Shown: piece by piece, positions 51,578-60,207 of the stretch
Numbering within the stretch: the stretch's first letter is position 1
Layout of the letters: each line of letters starts with the position of its first letter
Assembly (NCBI GenBank): GCA_963663605.2
Contig: CAXXVF010000002.1
Location: forward strand, 1,426,001 to 1,490,000
Length of the DNA: 64,000 nt
From: Sporobacter sp963663605
Lineage (GTDB): Bacteria > Bacillota > Clostridia > Oscillospirales > Oscillospiraceae
Direction: 5' to 3'
The notes under the pieces: model-generated
What the model saw: only the letters and a program-made list of their open reading frames with translations
Database searches by the model: none
Told to the model about the DNA's origin: nothing
Program-made: the position numbers and the translations under genes

Positions 51578-51603
51578 AAAAAAGACCCTTTCGGGTCTTT
51601 TTT
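51578..51603. terminator. Terminator of GACCC-TTTC-GGGTC type
   Basis: AAAAAAGACCC-TTTC-GGGTCTTTTTT, 3' of the second MFS paralog (minus strand). The 216 bases between this and the next gene start (51362-51577) hold its upstream region only. Confidence 0.88.
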
Positions 51604-51619
51604 ATATCAGTTGGTTTTG

Positions 51620-52813
51620 TCAATCCACTTCTTTCGGTAGAAGCGCCATCGCAACCGCACAAACAAGCATGAATGCTCCGGAAACGATAAAATAAACATA
51701 AAGGCTCTCGCCTGCTATGGCGGCCGCTATATGCGTCGGCATCACAACGCCTCCAAGAAGCTGAAGCGTTGCCACGAACCCGCCTGCCGTACCGGCGTAT
51801 GTTGAGCCGATACCAGGTATCTTGATGTTGATTGCAACGAGCTGCGGCAGAACGGTCCCCAGACCGACACCCGTCAGGAAAAGCGAGATATACAGTATTG
51901 GACCAAAAGGCATGAGCCACGAGAAAGCCGTACCGGCGGCCGCCACGATACTGGTAACGACCAGGATGAACCGCAGTTTTCCGGTTTTATGCGCAATAAA
52001 CGGCACAAATAGACTACCCGCAAGGTTACCGAACATGCTGACAGACGATACGACCCCGGCAGACGCCTCGCTCATTCCTCTTGATACAAGCGCCGCAGAA
52101 ATAAGAGAGTTCAGGGCGATCATCGTGCCGCATACGCAGAAATTCCCAATACCCGCAAACCAAACATACTTATTTGACAATACCGTTTTCAGGCATTTCT
52201 TGATGCTCGGAAGAGCGGCCAGTTCTTCCGTGTTCCGCTTTCTTCTTTTCGGTACCGCCGCATACCAAAACACAACGTTCACAAGCGCAAAGCACGCTAC
52301 AATTACAAACGCGAATTTTGTAGAGGGTAAAAGCGCCGTCGTAGACATGGCGGCTATCATCACGGCCGTGCTGATGGTGATAGCCATGCTTATGATCAGG
52401 CCGACCTTCTTAGGGTCAAATACGCTTCCGATAATTTTGGCGGCATTACTGACAACAATCCCGGCAGAAACGCCGACCAAAACCATGCTGATGTACAAAG
52501 TCGTATAGTTGCCCGCAAACACTTTCACAATCGCGCCAACCGCCGTAATGACAATGGATATGCCGACAATAATTTTAAAGCCGTACTTGTCCACCAATAC
52601 GCCGCTGATAAAACTTAAAAATACCGCCGGGATCAGCGGCGCCGAAAACAAGGATGTGAACTGTCCGTTTGTAAGCGAATATTGCTCAATTATCCTTGCT
52701 GCCAAAGGCGAAAACTGATATTGCGAATAATTCGGTACGGCAAATGCCACCGTAAATGCCATAAATAACAGGATTTTAACTTTCTTTTTTCTTTGTTCCC
52801 TTTCAGTAACCAA
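51620..52813 (-). CDS. MFS transporter, tandem paralog B
   Basis: 397 residues with about twelve helices. TTG start at 52813 with GGAGG ten bases before it. Shared with paralog A are YSQYQFSPLAARIIEQYSLTNGQFTSLFSAPL, GVLVDKYGFKIIVG and SNAAKIIGSVFDPKKVGLI. Each copy has its own terminator and upstream region, so they are separate units. Similar upstream sequence (GCAATAGTGTAATAAACATACTTATCA near 51429 versus a like stretch near 52897) suggests the promoter was duplicated too. Confidence 0.88.
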   Translation of the reverse strand: MVTEREQRKKKVKILLFMAFTVAFAVPNYSQYQFSPLAARIIEQYSLTNGQFTSLFSAPLIPAVFLSFISGVLVDKYGFKIIVGISIVITAVGAIVKVFAGNYTTLYISMVLVGVSAGIVVSNAAKIIGSVFDPKKVGLIISMAITISTAVMIAAMSTTALLPSTKFAFVIVACFALVNVVFWYAAVPKRRKRNTEELAALPSIKKCLKTVLSNKYVWFAGIGNFCVCGTMIALNSLISAALVSRGMSEASAGVVSSVSMFGNLAGSLFVPFIAHKTGKLRFILVVTSIVAAAGTAFSWLMPFGPILYISLFLTGVGLGTVLPQLVAINIKIPGIGSTYAGTAGGFVATLQLLGGVVMPTHIAAAIAGESLYVYFIVSGAFMLVCAVAMALLPKEVD

Positions 52814-53134
52814 AAACGCTGATCCTCCGATTCTGCTTGTTTTGTCCTTACTATTTAATTATTGCAATTATTACATCACAGCGATGCCGTTTATGCAATA
52901 GTATAATAGCCATACTTATTGCCGATTTATTAAAAAATCTTATAGATTTTAGTCAAAACTTTTTTTTAAAAAAACCGCCGCGACTTCCGATACGCCCGTA
53001 ACAGCGTCGCCGCTGACTGTCATTTCAGTGTTGCCAGATAGTTGGAGTTTTTGTCTGCGACTCTGTTTTGAAATGCTCTTTGTTTCTTTATTCGAAACGA
53101 TGACAAACATCATATCTATATCTGAAATCACCTC
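52814..53134. other. Intergenic region, no credible gene
   Basis: 321 bases between the MFS paralog B start and the TetR promoter. An open frame on the minus strand (52949-53248) has no ribosome site, crosses the TetR operators and is judged spurious. The segment near 52880-52930 resembles the upstream region of paralog A. Confidence 0.4.
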
Positions 53135-53200
53135 TTGACCACACTGGTCAACAGTGGTATAATCAGATTGACCAACATGGTCGGTGACCGCTTTGGTCAG
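53135..53200 (+). promoter_or_regulatory. TetR operon promoter with three palindromic operators
   Basis: TTGACC (53135-53140), 17 bases, a perfect TATAAT (53158-53163). Three palindromes of the form TGACC-N5-GGTCA occur: TTGACCA-CAC-TGGTCAA (53135-53151, perfect, covering the -35), TTGACCA-ACA-TGGTC (53168-53182) and GTGACCG-CTT-TGGTCAG (53184-53200). Binding of the TetR-type protein encoded next would block its own operon. Confidence 0.8.
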
Positions 53201-53230
53201 CTTCAAGTCCAGACCGAAAGAAGTGATTAC

Positions 53231-53860
53231 ATGGACGACATCATACAAAACATCGAGCCGGATAAGCGCGACCGGATCATCAACGCATCGATCGAAGAGT
53301 TCGCATCCGTTCCGTATGACAAGGCCTCCACCAACAACATCGTCAAAAACGCCGGCATCTCAAAGGGGCTGCTGTTTCATTATTTCAGCAGCAAAAAACA
53401 GCTGTACTTAACGCTGATCGGTTTTGTCATCCGGACGCTCTACCACGCCGTTGTCGATAAATTCACCTGGGACGAAACGGATTTGTTTGAGCGGATCAAA
53501 CAGGTCTCCATTATAAAAATGGAGGTCAGCCGAATCTATCCGCATATGTTCGACTTCATGCAAAAAGTATTGGTCTACAAGCAAGCCGGAAGCATCCACA
53601 CCATAATGGAAATGTACAAGAGCTACGGCCTGGATTTCGAACAGTTATACAACGATATCTATACCCGGAACGTCGATTATTCCAGGTTCCGCGACCCGTC
53701 CACCATTGCCGAAACGATCAACATTGTCCGTTGGTCTCTGGAGAAATACGGAGAGGAGCAGCTGCTCCGTCTCGGCAGCGACGGCAATCTGGACTACGCT
53801 CAGGCTGTTGACGACCTCAATCACTACATGGAAATATTTAAAAACGCTTTTTATATTTAA
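53231..53860 (+). CDS. TetR/AcrR family repressor of the ABC-2 operon
   Basis: 209 residues from ATG 53231. The N-terminal helix-turn-helix is canonical (DRIINASIEEFASVPYDKASTNNIVKNAGISKGLLFHYFSSKKQLYLTL, about 15-63). The C-terminal ligand domain is all helical and not assigned. The start is set at 53231 because the operators and promoter occupy the in-frame sequence upstream. The ABC ATPase gene begins 28 bases after its stop, so regulator and exporter form one operon, repressed until a ligand appears. Confidence 0.9.
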   Translation: MDDIIQNIEPDKRDRIINASIEEFASVPYDKASTNNIVKNAGISKGLLFHYFSSKKQLYLTLIGFVIRTLYHAVVDKFTWDETDLFERIKQVSIIKMEVSRIYPHMFDFMQKVLVYKQAGSIHTIMEMYKSYGLDFEQLYNDIYTRNVDYSRFRDPSTIAETINIVRWSLEKYGEEQLLRLGSDGNLDYAQAVDDLNHYMEIFKNAFYI

Positions 53861-53887
53861 TCTTTTATTATGGGGAGGCGTACGCAT

Positions 53888-54742
53888 ATGATCACAGTTG
53901 AACATCTCTATCATTCCTATACCAATGACGGCGTATACGCCGTCAGGGACGCCAGCTTCGAGATCCCGAAGGGTGAAGTGTTCGGTTTTCTCGGCCCGTC
54001 CGGCGCGGGAAAATCAACGACACAGGGCATCCTAACCGGGCTTTTAAAGCTGCAGAAAGGGAATGTGACGGTAGCCGGCTATGACGTCAAGGAGATCAAG
54101 CGGAAAATGTTCAATCAGATCGGCATGTCATTCGAGCAATCCAACGTCTACAGCAAAATGACCGCCCTGGAAAACCTTAAATTCTACGCAAAGCTTTTTG
54201 ACGTCCCCACACGTAACCCTGAAGAACTGCTGGAGCTGGTAGGCCTCAGCGGCAAAGGCAAAATGCGCGCCGGAGAATTCTCCAAGGGTATGAAACACCG
54301 CCTCACCTTTGCCCGTTCCATGCTCAACAATCCCGAGCTGTGGTTTCTGGACGAACCCACCACCGGATTGGACCCGGCCATCGCCTCCGTCATCAAGGAT
54401 ATTATCCGGGAGGAAAACGACAAAGGGGTAACCATTTTCTTAACGACCCATAACATGTACATTGCCGACGAGCTGTGCGACCGCGTGGCCTTCATCGTCG
54501 AGGGGGAGATCAAACTGATCGACAGCCCAAAAAACCTGAAGCTGCAGTACGGCCAAAGCGTCGTGGAAGTGGAGTACGGCAACGATAGCCGGCTGCAGCG
54601 CAGGACCTTTTCCACCGTGGATGAAGCGGATAAGAAAGCGCTCGGAGAGCTGATCGCGAAAGAAGACATCCGCACAATGCATACGAAGGAGGCAACGCTG
54701 GAAGAGATCTTCATCAAAGTGACCGGAAGGGAGCTGATTTAA
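53888..54742 (+). CDS. ABC transporter ATP-binding protein
   Basis: 284 residues. Walker A GPSGAGKST (about 37-45), Q-loop region (SFEQSNVYSKMTA), signature GEFSKGMKHR (about 132-141; a variant of LSGGQ with FSKGM), Walker B LWFLDEPTTGLDP and the H-loop TTHNM are all present. It powers the two ABC-2 type permeases that follow. The start at 53888 follows GGGGAGGCG. The stop at 54742 is adjacent to the next start. Confidence 0.94.
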   Translation: MITVEHLYHSYTNDGVYAVRDASFEIPKGEVFGFLGPSGAGKSTTQGILTGLLKLQKGNVTVAGYDVKEIKRKMFNQIGMSFEQSNVYSKMTALENLKFYAKLFDVPTRNPEELLELVGLSGKGKMRAGEFSKGMKHRLTFARSMLNNPELWFLDEPTTGLDPAIASVIKDIIREENDKGVTIFLTTHNMYIADELCDRVAFIVEGEIKLIDSPKNLKLQYGQSVVEVEYGNDSRLQRRTFSTVDEADKKALGELIAKEDIRTMHTKEATLEEIFIKVTGRELI

Positions 54743-55849
54743 ATGAAGCTGTGGTCCAGTTTTGTCAAGGAACTCGTCATCGCGTCCCGGGGGTTTTATT
54801 TCTATGTCGAGATTGCAATGGCATTCATATTACTGTTCGTTCTCCTGTTCGTGATACCGGAGCAGTTCAACAACAAAGAAGCCGAATATCTGTATCTGGA
54901 TATCCCCGTATCCTCCATGGAAGAAAAGTACCTCGACGCTTTGGAGGACTCAGACGGCCAGCCGGAACGCGTCACGCTGAAAGCGGGAAAAGAAGAGCTC
55001 GACGCCCTGCTCTACGAAACGGCGGACAAAAAAATCTACATCCTCGATACGGAGGAAGATATGGCGCTGCTGGCGGAAACCAAGCATAAGATCGGCGCAG
55101 CCGTCGTTATGGATGCGGACGATTACGAGATGCACTATACCTACTATCTACAGGGCAACGAGACCGCCCGGCTGAAGGGCCTTCTTCAGATCCTGCACGG
55201 CCAGGACGACAAGCTCCTGTTCAACGCGGCGGAAAACCAGGAGGTGCGCAGCCTCACCGACGCCGGCGTGCTGCTGAACGACCGGGAAAACCTTTTGCCC
55301 GTTTTTCTCACGTTCAACGGGTCTTTGATGGGTTTTTTCATCATAGCGGCTTATATCTTCCTGGATAAAAAGGAAGGCGTCATCAAAGCGTATGCCGTCA
55401 CGCCGTCCCCGGTATGGAAATATCTGCTCAGCAAGGTCATGGTGCTGACACTGACGATGCTGCTGACTTCCCTGCTGATTATCCTGCCGCTTATGGGCAC
55501 ACGGATCAATTACCTGCTGCTGCTCGCGTTTTTGATCCCCACAGGGTTGTTTGCCTCCGGTCTGGGCCTTGTGGTGGCCGGCTACTATGACGACATGGTC
55601 AAATCATTCGGGATCATGTATCTGCTGATGATCGGCATGATGCTTCCGGCGCTGGCTTACTTTACGCCCAGCTGGGACCCTCTATGGCTGAAGTTCATCC
55701 CAAGCTACTATATTGTTTTCGGGTTTAAAGAAATCTTCATCAAGGGCGATACAGGCTTCATACTGGTTATCGCTTTGGGTTATCTGGCGGCGGCCGCATT
55801 GCTGTTTACCTGGGCCAATGTGCGCTTTAAGCGCACGCTGTCGGTATAG
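54743..55849 (+). CDS. ABC-2 type permease, subunit 1
   Basis: 368 residues. One N-terminal membrane helix (about 17-36), a large extracytoplasmic domain (about 37-185), then five helices (about 190-360), the ABC2_membrane_3 layout found in export of drugs, lipids or peptides. The start immediately follows the ATPase stop. It pairs with the next gene, which has the same layout, so a heterodimeric membrane unit is likely. Confidence 0.88.
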   Translation: MKLWSSFVKELVIASRGFYFYVEIAMAFILLFVLLFVIPEQFNNKEAEYLYLDIPVSSMEEKYLDALEDSDGQPERVTLKAGKEELDALLYETADKKIYILDTEEDMALLAETKHKIGAAVVMDADDYEMHYTYYLQGNETARLKGLLQILHGQDDKLLFNAAENQEVRSLTDAGVLLNDRENLLPVFLTFNGSLMGFFIIAAYIFLDKKEGVIKAYAVTPSPVWKYLLSKVMVLTLTMLLTSLLIILPLMGTRINYLLLLAFLIPTGLFASGLGLVVAGYYDDMVKSFGIMYLLMIGMMLPALAYFTPSWDPLWLKFIPSYYIVFGFKEIFIKGDTGFILVIALGYLAAAALLFTWANVRFKRTLSV

Positions 55850-55859
55850 GAGGCCTCTT

Positions 55860-56867
55860 ATGTTCAGAAAAACACTGATTATCTTCGGGCGGGACATGAA
55901 GGTGAGTGTCCGGGACTTCATGTCCCTGTTCATGATGTTCATACCCATCATCCTGGCGATCGCGGTGAATTTCTTCGCACCCGGCATCGAAGACACCACC
56001 GTCAATCTGGCATTTATCGAAGGCGAAAACACCCAGATGGTCTCCTATCTGGAAGACTACGCCAAGGTTTCACTTTTTGACGATTATGCAGCCGTTGAAG
56101 CACGTGTCATGAAGCGGGACAACTACATCGGCATTGTCGGCAAAGGCGGCGACGCCTATATCCTGACGCAGGGCAATGAGCCGGACGAGGTCGTAGAGTT
56201 TACCCAATTGCTCAAAACATTTTCCGAGTATGACCGTCAGGTCGAAGATTCCACCGCGGTTATAAAGGAATTCGGCGTGAAAACGCCGCCCATAAAGATG
56301 CTGTGGGCAAACATGGGCATCCTCCTGATGACCGTCATGGCCGGCATGCTGATTTCCCTGAACATCGTAGATGAGAAAATGGACAACACCACAAGCGCCA
56401 TCAACGTGACGCCCATTTCCCGTACGGCATGGATCTTCGGCAAAAGCCTGCTCGGCATCTTCTTGTCTCTGGTGGGCTGTACGGTCATGGTATTGATCAT
56501 GGGCGTAGCCGGCAATGTGAATTTCGTCCAGCTGATCCTCTTTGTATTCGTTTCAACGCTTATAAGCATCATGATCGGTTTTCTGGAGGGGCTTAACAGC
56601 GACGACGTGATGACCGCCGTGGGTTCCACCAAGATGATCATGTTCCCGCTGGCGGCGTCGGTGGCCGGATACGAGTTCCTCTCGGAGAAATGGCAGTGGG
56701 TGCTGTACTGGTCCCCCTTCTATTGGATATACAAAGGCAACGTCTCCATATTGAACGGCGGTATGACATGGCTGAACCTGCTGCTGCACGGCGGAATCGT
56801 TCTGGCAATCGCAGCTTTGGTTTTCGCCTATACGGCGCCCCGTATCCGCAAGGGCCTGGAACATTGA
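55860..56867 (+). CDS. ABC-2 type permease, subunit 2
   Basis: 335 residues with the same layout as subunit 1: one helix, outside domain (about 40-165), five to six helices. TAGGAGGCCTCTT precedes ATG 55860; the longer frame back to 55713 lies within the previous gene. MFRKTLIIFGRDMKVSVRDFMSLFMMF and AGMLISLNIVDEKMDNTTSAINVTPISR are typical of ABC-2 export permeases. Confidence 0.88.
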   Translation: MFRKTLIIFGRDMKVSVRDFMSLFMMFIPIILAIAVNFFAPGIEDTTVNLAFIEGENTQMVSYLEDYAKVSLFDDYAAVEARVMKRDNYIGIVGKGGDAYILTQGNEPDEVVEFTQLLKTFSEYDRQVEDSTAVIKEFGVKTPPIKMLWANMGILLMTVMAGMLISLNIVDEKMDNTTSAINVTPISRTAWIFGKSLLGIFLSLVGCTVMVLIMGVAGNVNFVQLILFVFVSTLISIMIGFLEGLNSDDVMTAVGSTKMIMFPLAASVAGYEFLSEKWQWVLYWSPFYWIYKGNVSILNGGMTWLNLLLHGGIVLAIAALVFAYTAPRIRKGLEH

Positions 56868-56953
56868 TGATTTCCGCGTCCGCCGGCAGGGTCGGCTGAC
56901 AATAATCCGGCACCGGCACGGCACCATTTAAACGAACTGAAAGGAGCATCATT

Positions 56954-57169
56954 ATGAACGGATGGGCACTTGGCGGATTGGTATGTATCATCTACATGCT
57001 GGCGGTGGGAGGACTTGCACTCAAGAAATCCCCCGGACTTATTAAGCTGGTCAAGATGAAACTGGGCAAAAAAACAACGGATGAAGCCGCCGTCAAAATA
57101 TCTCTGGTCATGGCGGGGATCGTCGGCGCGGCCGGCATCGTCCTTATCATCATCGGAGCGGTGCGGTAG
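56954..57169 (+). CDS. Small two-helix membrane protein at the end of the ABC operon
   Basis: 71 residues, two hydrophobic helices (about 4-22 and 49-70) joined by a lysine-rich loop (KLVKMKLGKKTTDEAAVK). The ribosome site AAAGGAG is good and the gene ends before a terminator, so it is likely the last gene of the TetR-ABC operon. No family recognised; it could be an accessory subunit. Confidence 0.65.
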   Translation: MNGWALGGLVCIIYMLAVGGLALKKSPGLIKLVKMKLGKKTTDEAAVKISLVMAGIVGAAGIVLIIIGAVR

Positions 57170-57211
57170 GTTCCGGCGATCCCGGCCCGTTTCACAGCGT
57201 ATCGCATTAAG

Positions 57212-57240
57212 TAAACCGCAGGCTAAACCTGCGGTTTATT
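57212..57240 (+). terminator. Terminator of the TetR-ABC operon
   Basis: TAAACCGCAGG-CTAAA-CCTGCGGTTTA (57212-57238), then TTTTC. The following 57241-57477 stretch is AT-rich upstream sequence of the cupin gene, in which I fixed no promoter. Confidence 0.85.
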
Positions 57241-57477
57241 TTCATTGCTCACAAATCCGATACAGCTGCAATAAATGAATTTTTGTCACAGCACGGTTAT
57301 AATCTTGATTTGTATCACAAATCCAATATTCGTTTTTTATTACTTTTAACGATTTTAAGTCTTCCCAAGTTATGCTAATCTACTGATATCGGATACCACC
57401 GGCCGACAAGTACTTTTCTCAAGATATGAACCCTGCCTGACAGTTCATGCAGGCATCCAAGAAAAGGAGATCCTTCC

Positions 57478-57945
57478 ATGTCGAAATACAGTCAATACAT
57501 ACTTACCGACTTAAAACGCGACTCGCGTGACGCGACTTTGCCGCCGGATATTGATCCCGCCGACATCTCGGACACAAAGTCCCATAGAAAAGTGCTGAGT
57601 CTGGACGACATGGTCATAAAGGGCTCGTTTTACACGGAGGCCGTCTGGATCTGGCCGGGCGGTCCCGATATCTATCCCGAAACTGCCGAGCCGAATTCCC
57701 ATGCGCATGATTATGATGAAACGGTCGCCTTTTTCGGTACGGATTTCAAAAACCCCAACGACCTTTGCGGTGAAATCGAATTCTGGATAGAAGACGAAAA
57801 ATTTATATTGACGAAGAGCTGTCTCATCTATCTGCCCAAGCGCACGTTCCATTGCCCGCTGGTCATCCGCAGGGTTGACAGACCGATCTTTCACTTCGCC
57901 ACCGGCCCGGGCGCCGTGTACAATCAGCACACGCGCATTAAATAA
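57478..57945 (+). CDS. Cupin-fold metal-binding protein, function unknown
   Basis: 155 residues. A cupin metal site is visible: His75 and His77 in NSHAHDYDE with Glu81, and His125 in KRTFHCPLVI. The middle strand GEIEFWIEDEKFILTKSCLIYLPK is typical of the barrel. It has no second cupin domain. AAAAGGAGATCCTTCC precedes ATG. It could be a dioxygenase-like, isomerase or decarboxylase enzyme, or bind a small aromatic; in this island an accessory enzyme for the same substrates is plausible. It stands alone between two terminators. Confidence 0.75.
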   Translation: MSKYSQYILTDLKRDSRDATLPPDIDPADISDTKSHRKVLSLDDMVIKGSFYTEAVWIWPGGPDIYPETAEPNSHAHDYDETVAFFGTDFKNPNDLCGEIEFWIEDEKFILTKSCLIYLPKRTFHCPLVIRRVDRPIFHFATGPGAVYNQHTRIK

Positions 57946-57992
57946 AACGCGGTATATACGCCTTATAAAACATAATGAAACATATAAGCCGA

Positions 57993-58026
57993 AAAAATCC
58001 TGTAATCGTTACGATTACAGGATTTT
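57993..58026. terminator. Terminator between the cupin and ferredoxin genes
   Basis: AAAATCCTGTAATCG-TTA-CGATTACAGGATTTT (57994-58026), then ACTTTTT. Nearly the same ATCCTGTAA stem appears at 61164-61197. Confidence 0.88.
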
Positions 58027-58065
58027 ACTTTTTGCGATTTTCAGACCTTGCCGCGCTTTCATCCT

Positions 58066-58287
58066 CTAGCCCCAGCTTGTGAAAAGCGGCGATTTTTTTA
58101 GAGTTGACATAACTATTGCCCTTTGGGGACATTCTGCCAGACACCAGAAACACAACAGGCAATCTTCAGGATACCGAACGAAGGCTTTCCCGCTTTCTTT
58201 ATCCATCCTGATAACATCGGCCGGGCAACAGTTTACACACAAGCCGCAGCCGTTGCACAGCTCGGTATCAATACGTTCTATAGCCAT
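58066..58287 (-). CDS. 2x4Fe-4S ferredoxin partner of the AprA-like flavoprotein
   Basis: 73 residues from ATG 58287, with GGGAGGTG eight bases upstream. Two cluster motifs: C-2-C-2-C-3-C at CNGCGLCVNCCP (residues 11-22) and CLLCFWCLAECP (about 43-54). The order and size recall AprB, the ferredoxin subunit of APS reductase, though the C-terminal AprB tail is missing. It lies 51 bases downstream of the flavoprotein gene and presumably feeds it electrons. Confidence 0.9.
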   Translation of the reverse strand: MAIERIDTELCNGCGLCVNCCPADVIRMDKESGKAFVRYPEDCLLCFWCLAECPQRAIVMSTLKKSPLFTSWG

Positions 58288-58338
58288 TAAGGATACACCT
58301 CCCAAAACACAGATTGTTTTTATAACCAGACGCTTTCT

Positions 58339-59991
58339 TTATTCACCCGGAAAACGGAAAAAATATCTTTCCTGATAAGGTAATGTTAGGTCCGGACGCC
58401 ACTTCTTTGGCAAAGGCACTTTTACGAGCCGCATTTTGCCCTGCTCTTCTCTTATCTTAGTCCAAGCCAGCCAATTGACGTCATCCCGGCGCGGATAGTC
58501 CTCCCTGTAGTGGGTCCCCCTGCTCTCAGTCCTAAAAAGCGCAGATCTCAGGCGCATTTCAGCGCTGAGAACCATATTTTTAGTTTCATGGGCAAGTCGA
58601 AGCTCATGCGGGTCCCGGGCGAATAGTTTGGGAACGAGCTGCTCCTGCATGAACTCTATTATGGTTAGCGCCGCTTTCAAACGATCTCCTTTTTTTATAT
58701 ACGTAATGAAATATGGCATCATCGTGTTTTGAAGCAATTGTGTCACCCATCTCGGGCTGAAGCCTCCCCGGCATCTGGCGGGGGCGAGCACAAATTGTTT
58801 CGCCCTGTCGAGCTCTTGTTCTCCCACTGCCACACGCCCGATGCTGCGGGCATCTTCAGCGGCAGCCGTCCCGGCTATCGCACCAGTCACCGCACTTCCC
58901 GCCGAGGAAGAGCCGACAAGCGCGTAGACGGCGCCGTTTTGCATATTGCCCAAGGAGTCGCCCGCTGCGTAAAGGCCGGGTACGTTTGAAGCGCCCTTCT
59001 CGTCTGCCGGCCACAGACCATCAGCTTTTCGCACCGACATTCCGAGCGTGGAACCGCCAACAACTTCATTGTCTTTTTCAGTACGGATCGGAGCACGCCC
59101 CTCATGGGCCTCGATCTCCAGCGAAAGATAGGTAAATATATACTGTGATGCCTCCACAGGACGAATATCTATTTCATTGCCATGCACATTGAACCGTGAT
59201 CCGAACAATTCGTGTCCGGCTTCTTTCCCGAAAAGAGCTTCAAGATCAGGCGGCACTTTCATCCGGCCGTGTGCATTCGGCATATCTATTCTGGTACTAT
59301 GCGTATCAACGAATTCTTTGCCGCAGATCTCCGCGCCTGCGCGGTATGCCATAGACTCGCCGTCACATGTCAATTGCATAAGCGGCGGATATCCCGCAGG
59401 TTTAAAGCCACACGCCCCAACACATAAAACGGTTGTTTTTGAGTTAAAAGTATACAAATCATAACTGTCGAGCGATATGCCGACCGCACCGGCAATTCTT
59501 CCATCCTGCTTTAGTAATTCGGTCACCATGACTCTGTCGACAATTTGAACCCCGTTCTTTACAAGCTGCTTTCTGAGGATCTGCGAAAGGCTTTTGGAGT
59601 CAAAAATCTGTGGTTCCAGAAGACCGGGCGGCGCTAATGAAGCGCGTGCTGTTTTCCCTCGCTCACTAAATTGCAGCCCCCAGGAAATCAGGTCCTGATA
59701 TCTGGCATAAGATTCCGTAATCGTTACTTCGGTCCAGTAGCGGTTATTGAGGTATTCACTCGTTTTGTTCAAGTAGCCCATCCAGTCATCGATCCTGTGC
59801 CCTTTGTCCGGGTCAAAAACCATAAAACTGGTGGCATAGGGCGATTGACCGGATTTGCCGGCATAACCTTTATCCACCAAAATGACATCGGCGCCGTTTT
59901 CACTGGCTTTTATAGCTGCGAAACACCCGGCGATGCCGCCTCCGATAACGAGGACATCTCCCCGTCTTGTCCGTTCTCTTTCTTCAATCAT
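58339..59991 (-). CDS. AprA/fumarate-reductase-like FAD flavoprotein
   Basis: 550 residues. N-terminal FAD motif VLVIGGGIAGCFAAIKASENGADVILVDKG (13-42), then GKSGQSPYATSFMVFD, where the flavin ring sits, and late LYAAGDSLGNMQNGAVYALVGSSSAGSAV (about 340-370), the second FAD contact typical of the FRD/SDH/AprA family. The capping domain lies at about 240-340, and the C-terminal helical domain has ERYFFRFPGE at the end. It has no N-terminal Tat or secretion signal, unlike many gut respiratory flavoprotein reductases. Operon with its ferredoxin; the LysR gene upstream (61098-60208) in the same orientation may control it. Reduction of an enoate or another two-electron acceptor is likely. Confidence 0.87.
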   Translation of the reverse strand: MIEERERTRRGDVLVIGGGIAGCFAAIKASENGADVILVDKGYAGKSGQSPYATSFMVFDPDKGHRIDDWMGYLNKTSEYLNNRYWTEVTITESYARYQDLISWGLQFSERGKTARASLAPPGLLEPQIFDSKSLSQILRKQLVKNGVQIVDRVMVTELLKQDGRIAGAVGISLDSYDLYTFNSKTTVLCVGACGFKPAGYPPLMQLTCDGESMAYRAGAEICGKEFVDTHSTRIDMPNAHGRMKVPPDLEALFGKEAGHELFGSRFNVHGNEIDIRPVEASQYIFTYLSLEIEAHEGRAPIRTEKDNEVVGGSTLGMSVRKADGLWPADEKGASNVPGLYAAGDSLGNMQNGAVYALVGSSSAGSAVTGAIAGTAAAEDARSIGRVAVGEQELDRAKQFVLAPARCRGGFSPRWVTQLLQNTMMPYFITYIKKGDRLKAALTIIEFMQEQLVPKLFARDPHELRLAHETKNMVLSAEMRLRSALFRTESRGTHYREDYPRRDDVNWLAWTKIREEQGKMRLVKVPLPKKWRPDLTLPYQERYFFRFPGE

Positions 59992-60134
59992 ATGTTCTCT
60001 CCTTATTTGCCCTATGCTTATTCTCTTGCATAGAATAAAGGTGCGTATATAGACTTTTTCGCCGGTAAATGACGTATTTATTGATAACGTTTTGATTATA
60101 TATTTCCTGTCCGTCCCTGTCCAATGCCGCTTAA

Positions 60135-60170
60135 AACGAGCCTTATTACATCAATGTAATAAGGCTCGTT
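60135..60170 (-). terminator. Terminator of the LysR gene at 60208
   Basis: AACGAGCCTTATTACA-TCAA-TGTAATAAGGCTCGTT, a perfect 16-bp stem, with TTTTAA following on the minus strand. It separates the LysR gene from the flavoprotein operon, whose start is at 59991. Confidence 0.88.
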
Positions 60171-60207
60171 GACGTTCTTCCTTTGGTTGATGACAGAGGC
60201 TCTTCCG

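Noticed and set aside
52949..53248. Minus-strand open frame of 99 codons
   Set aside because: No ribosome site, crosses the TetR promoter and operators, and no recognisable protein features.
58066..59991. True APS reductase (aprBA)
   Set aside because: The ferredoxin lacks the AprB C-terminal tail and no sulfate-reduction genes are present; only family-level similarity is claimed.
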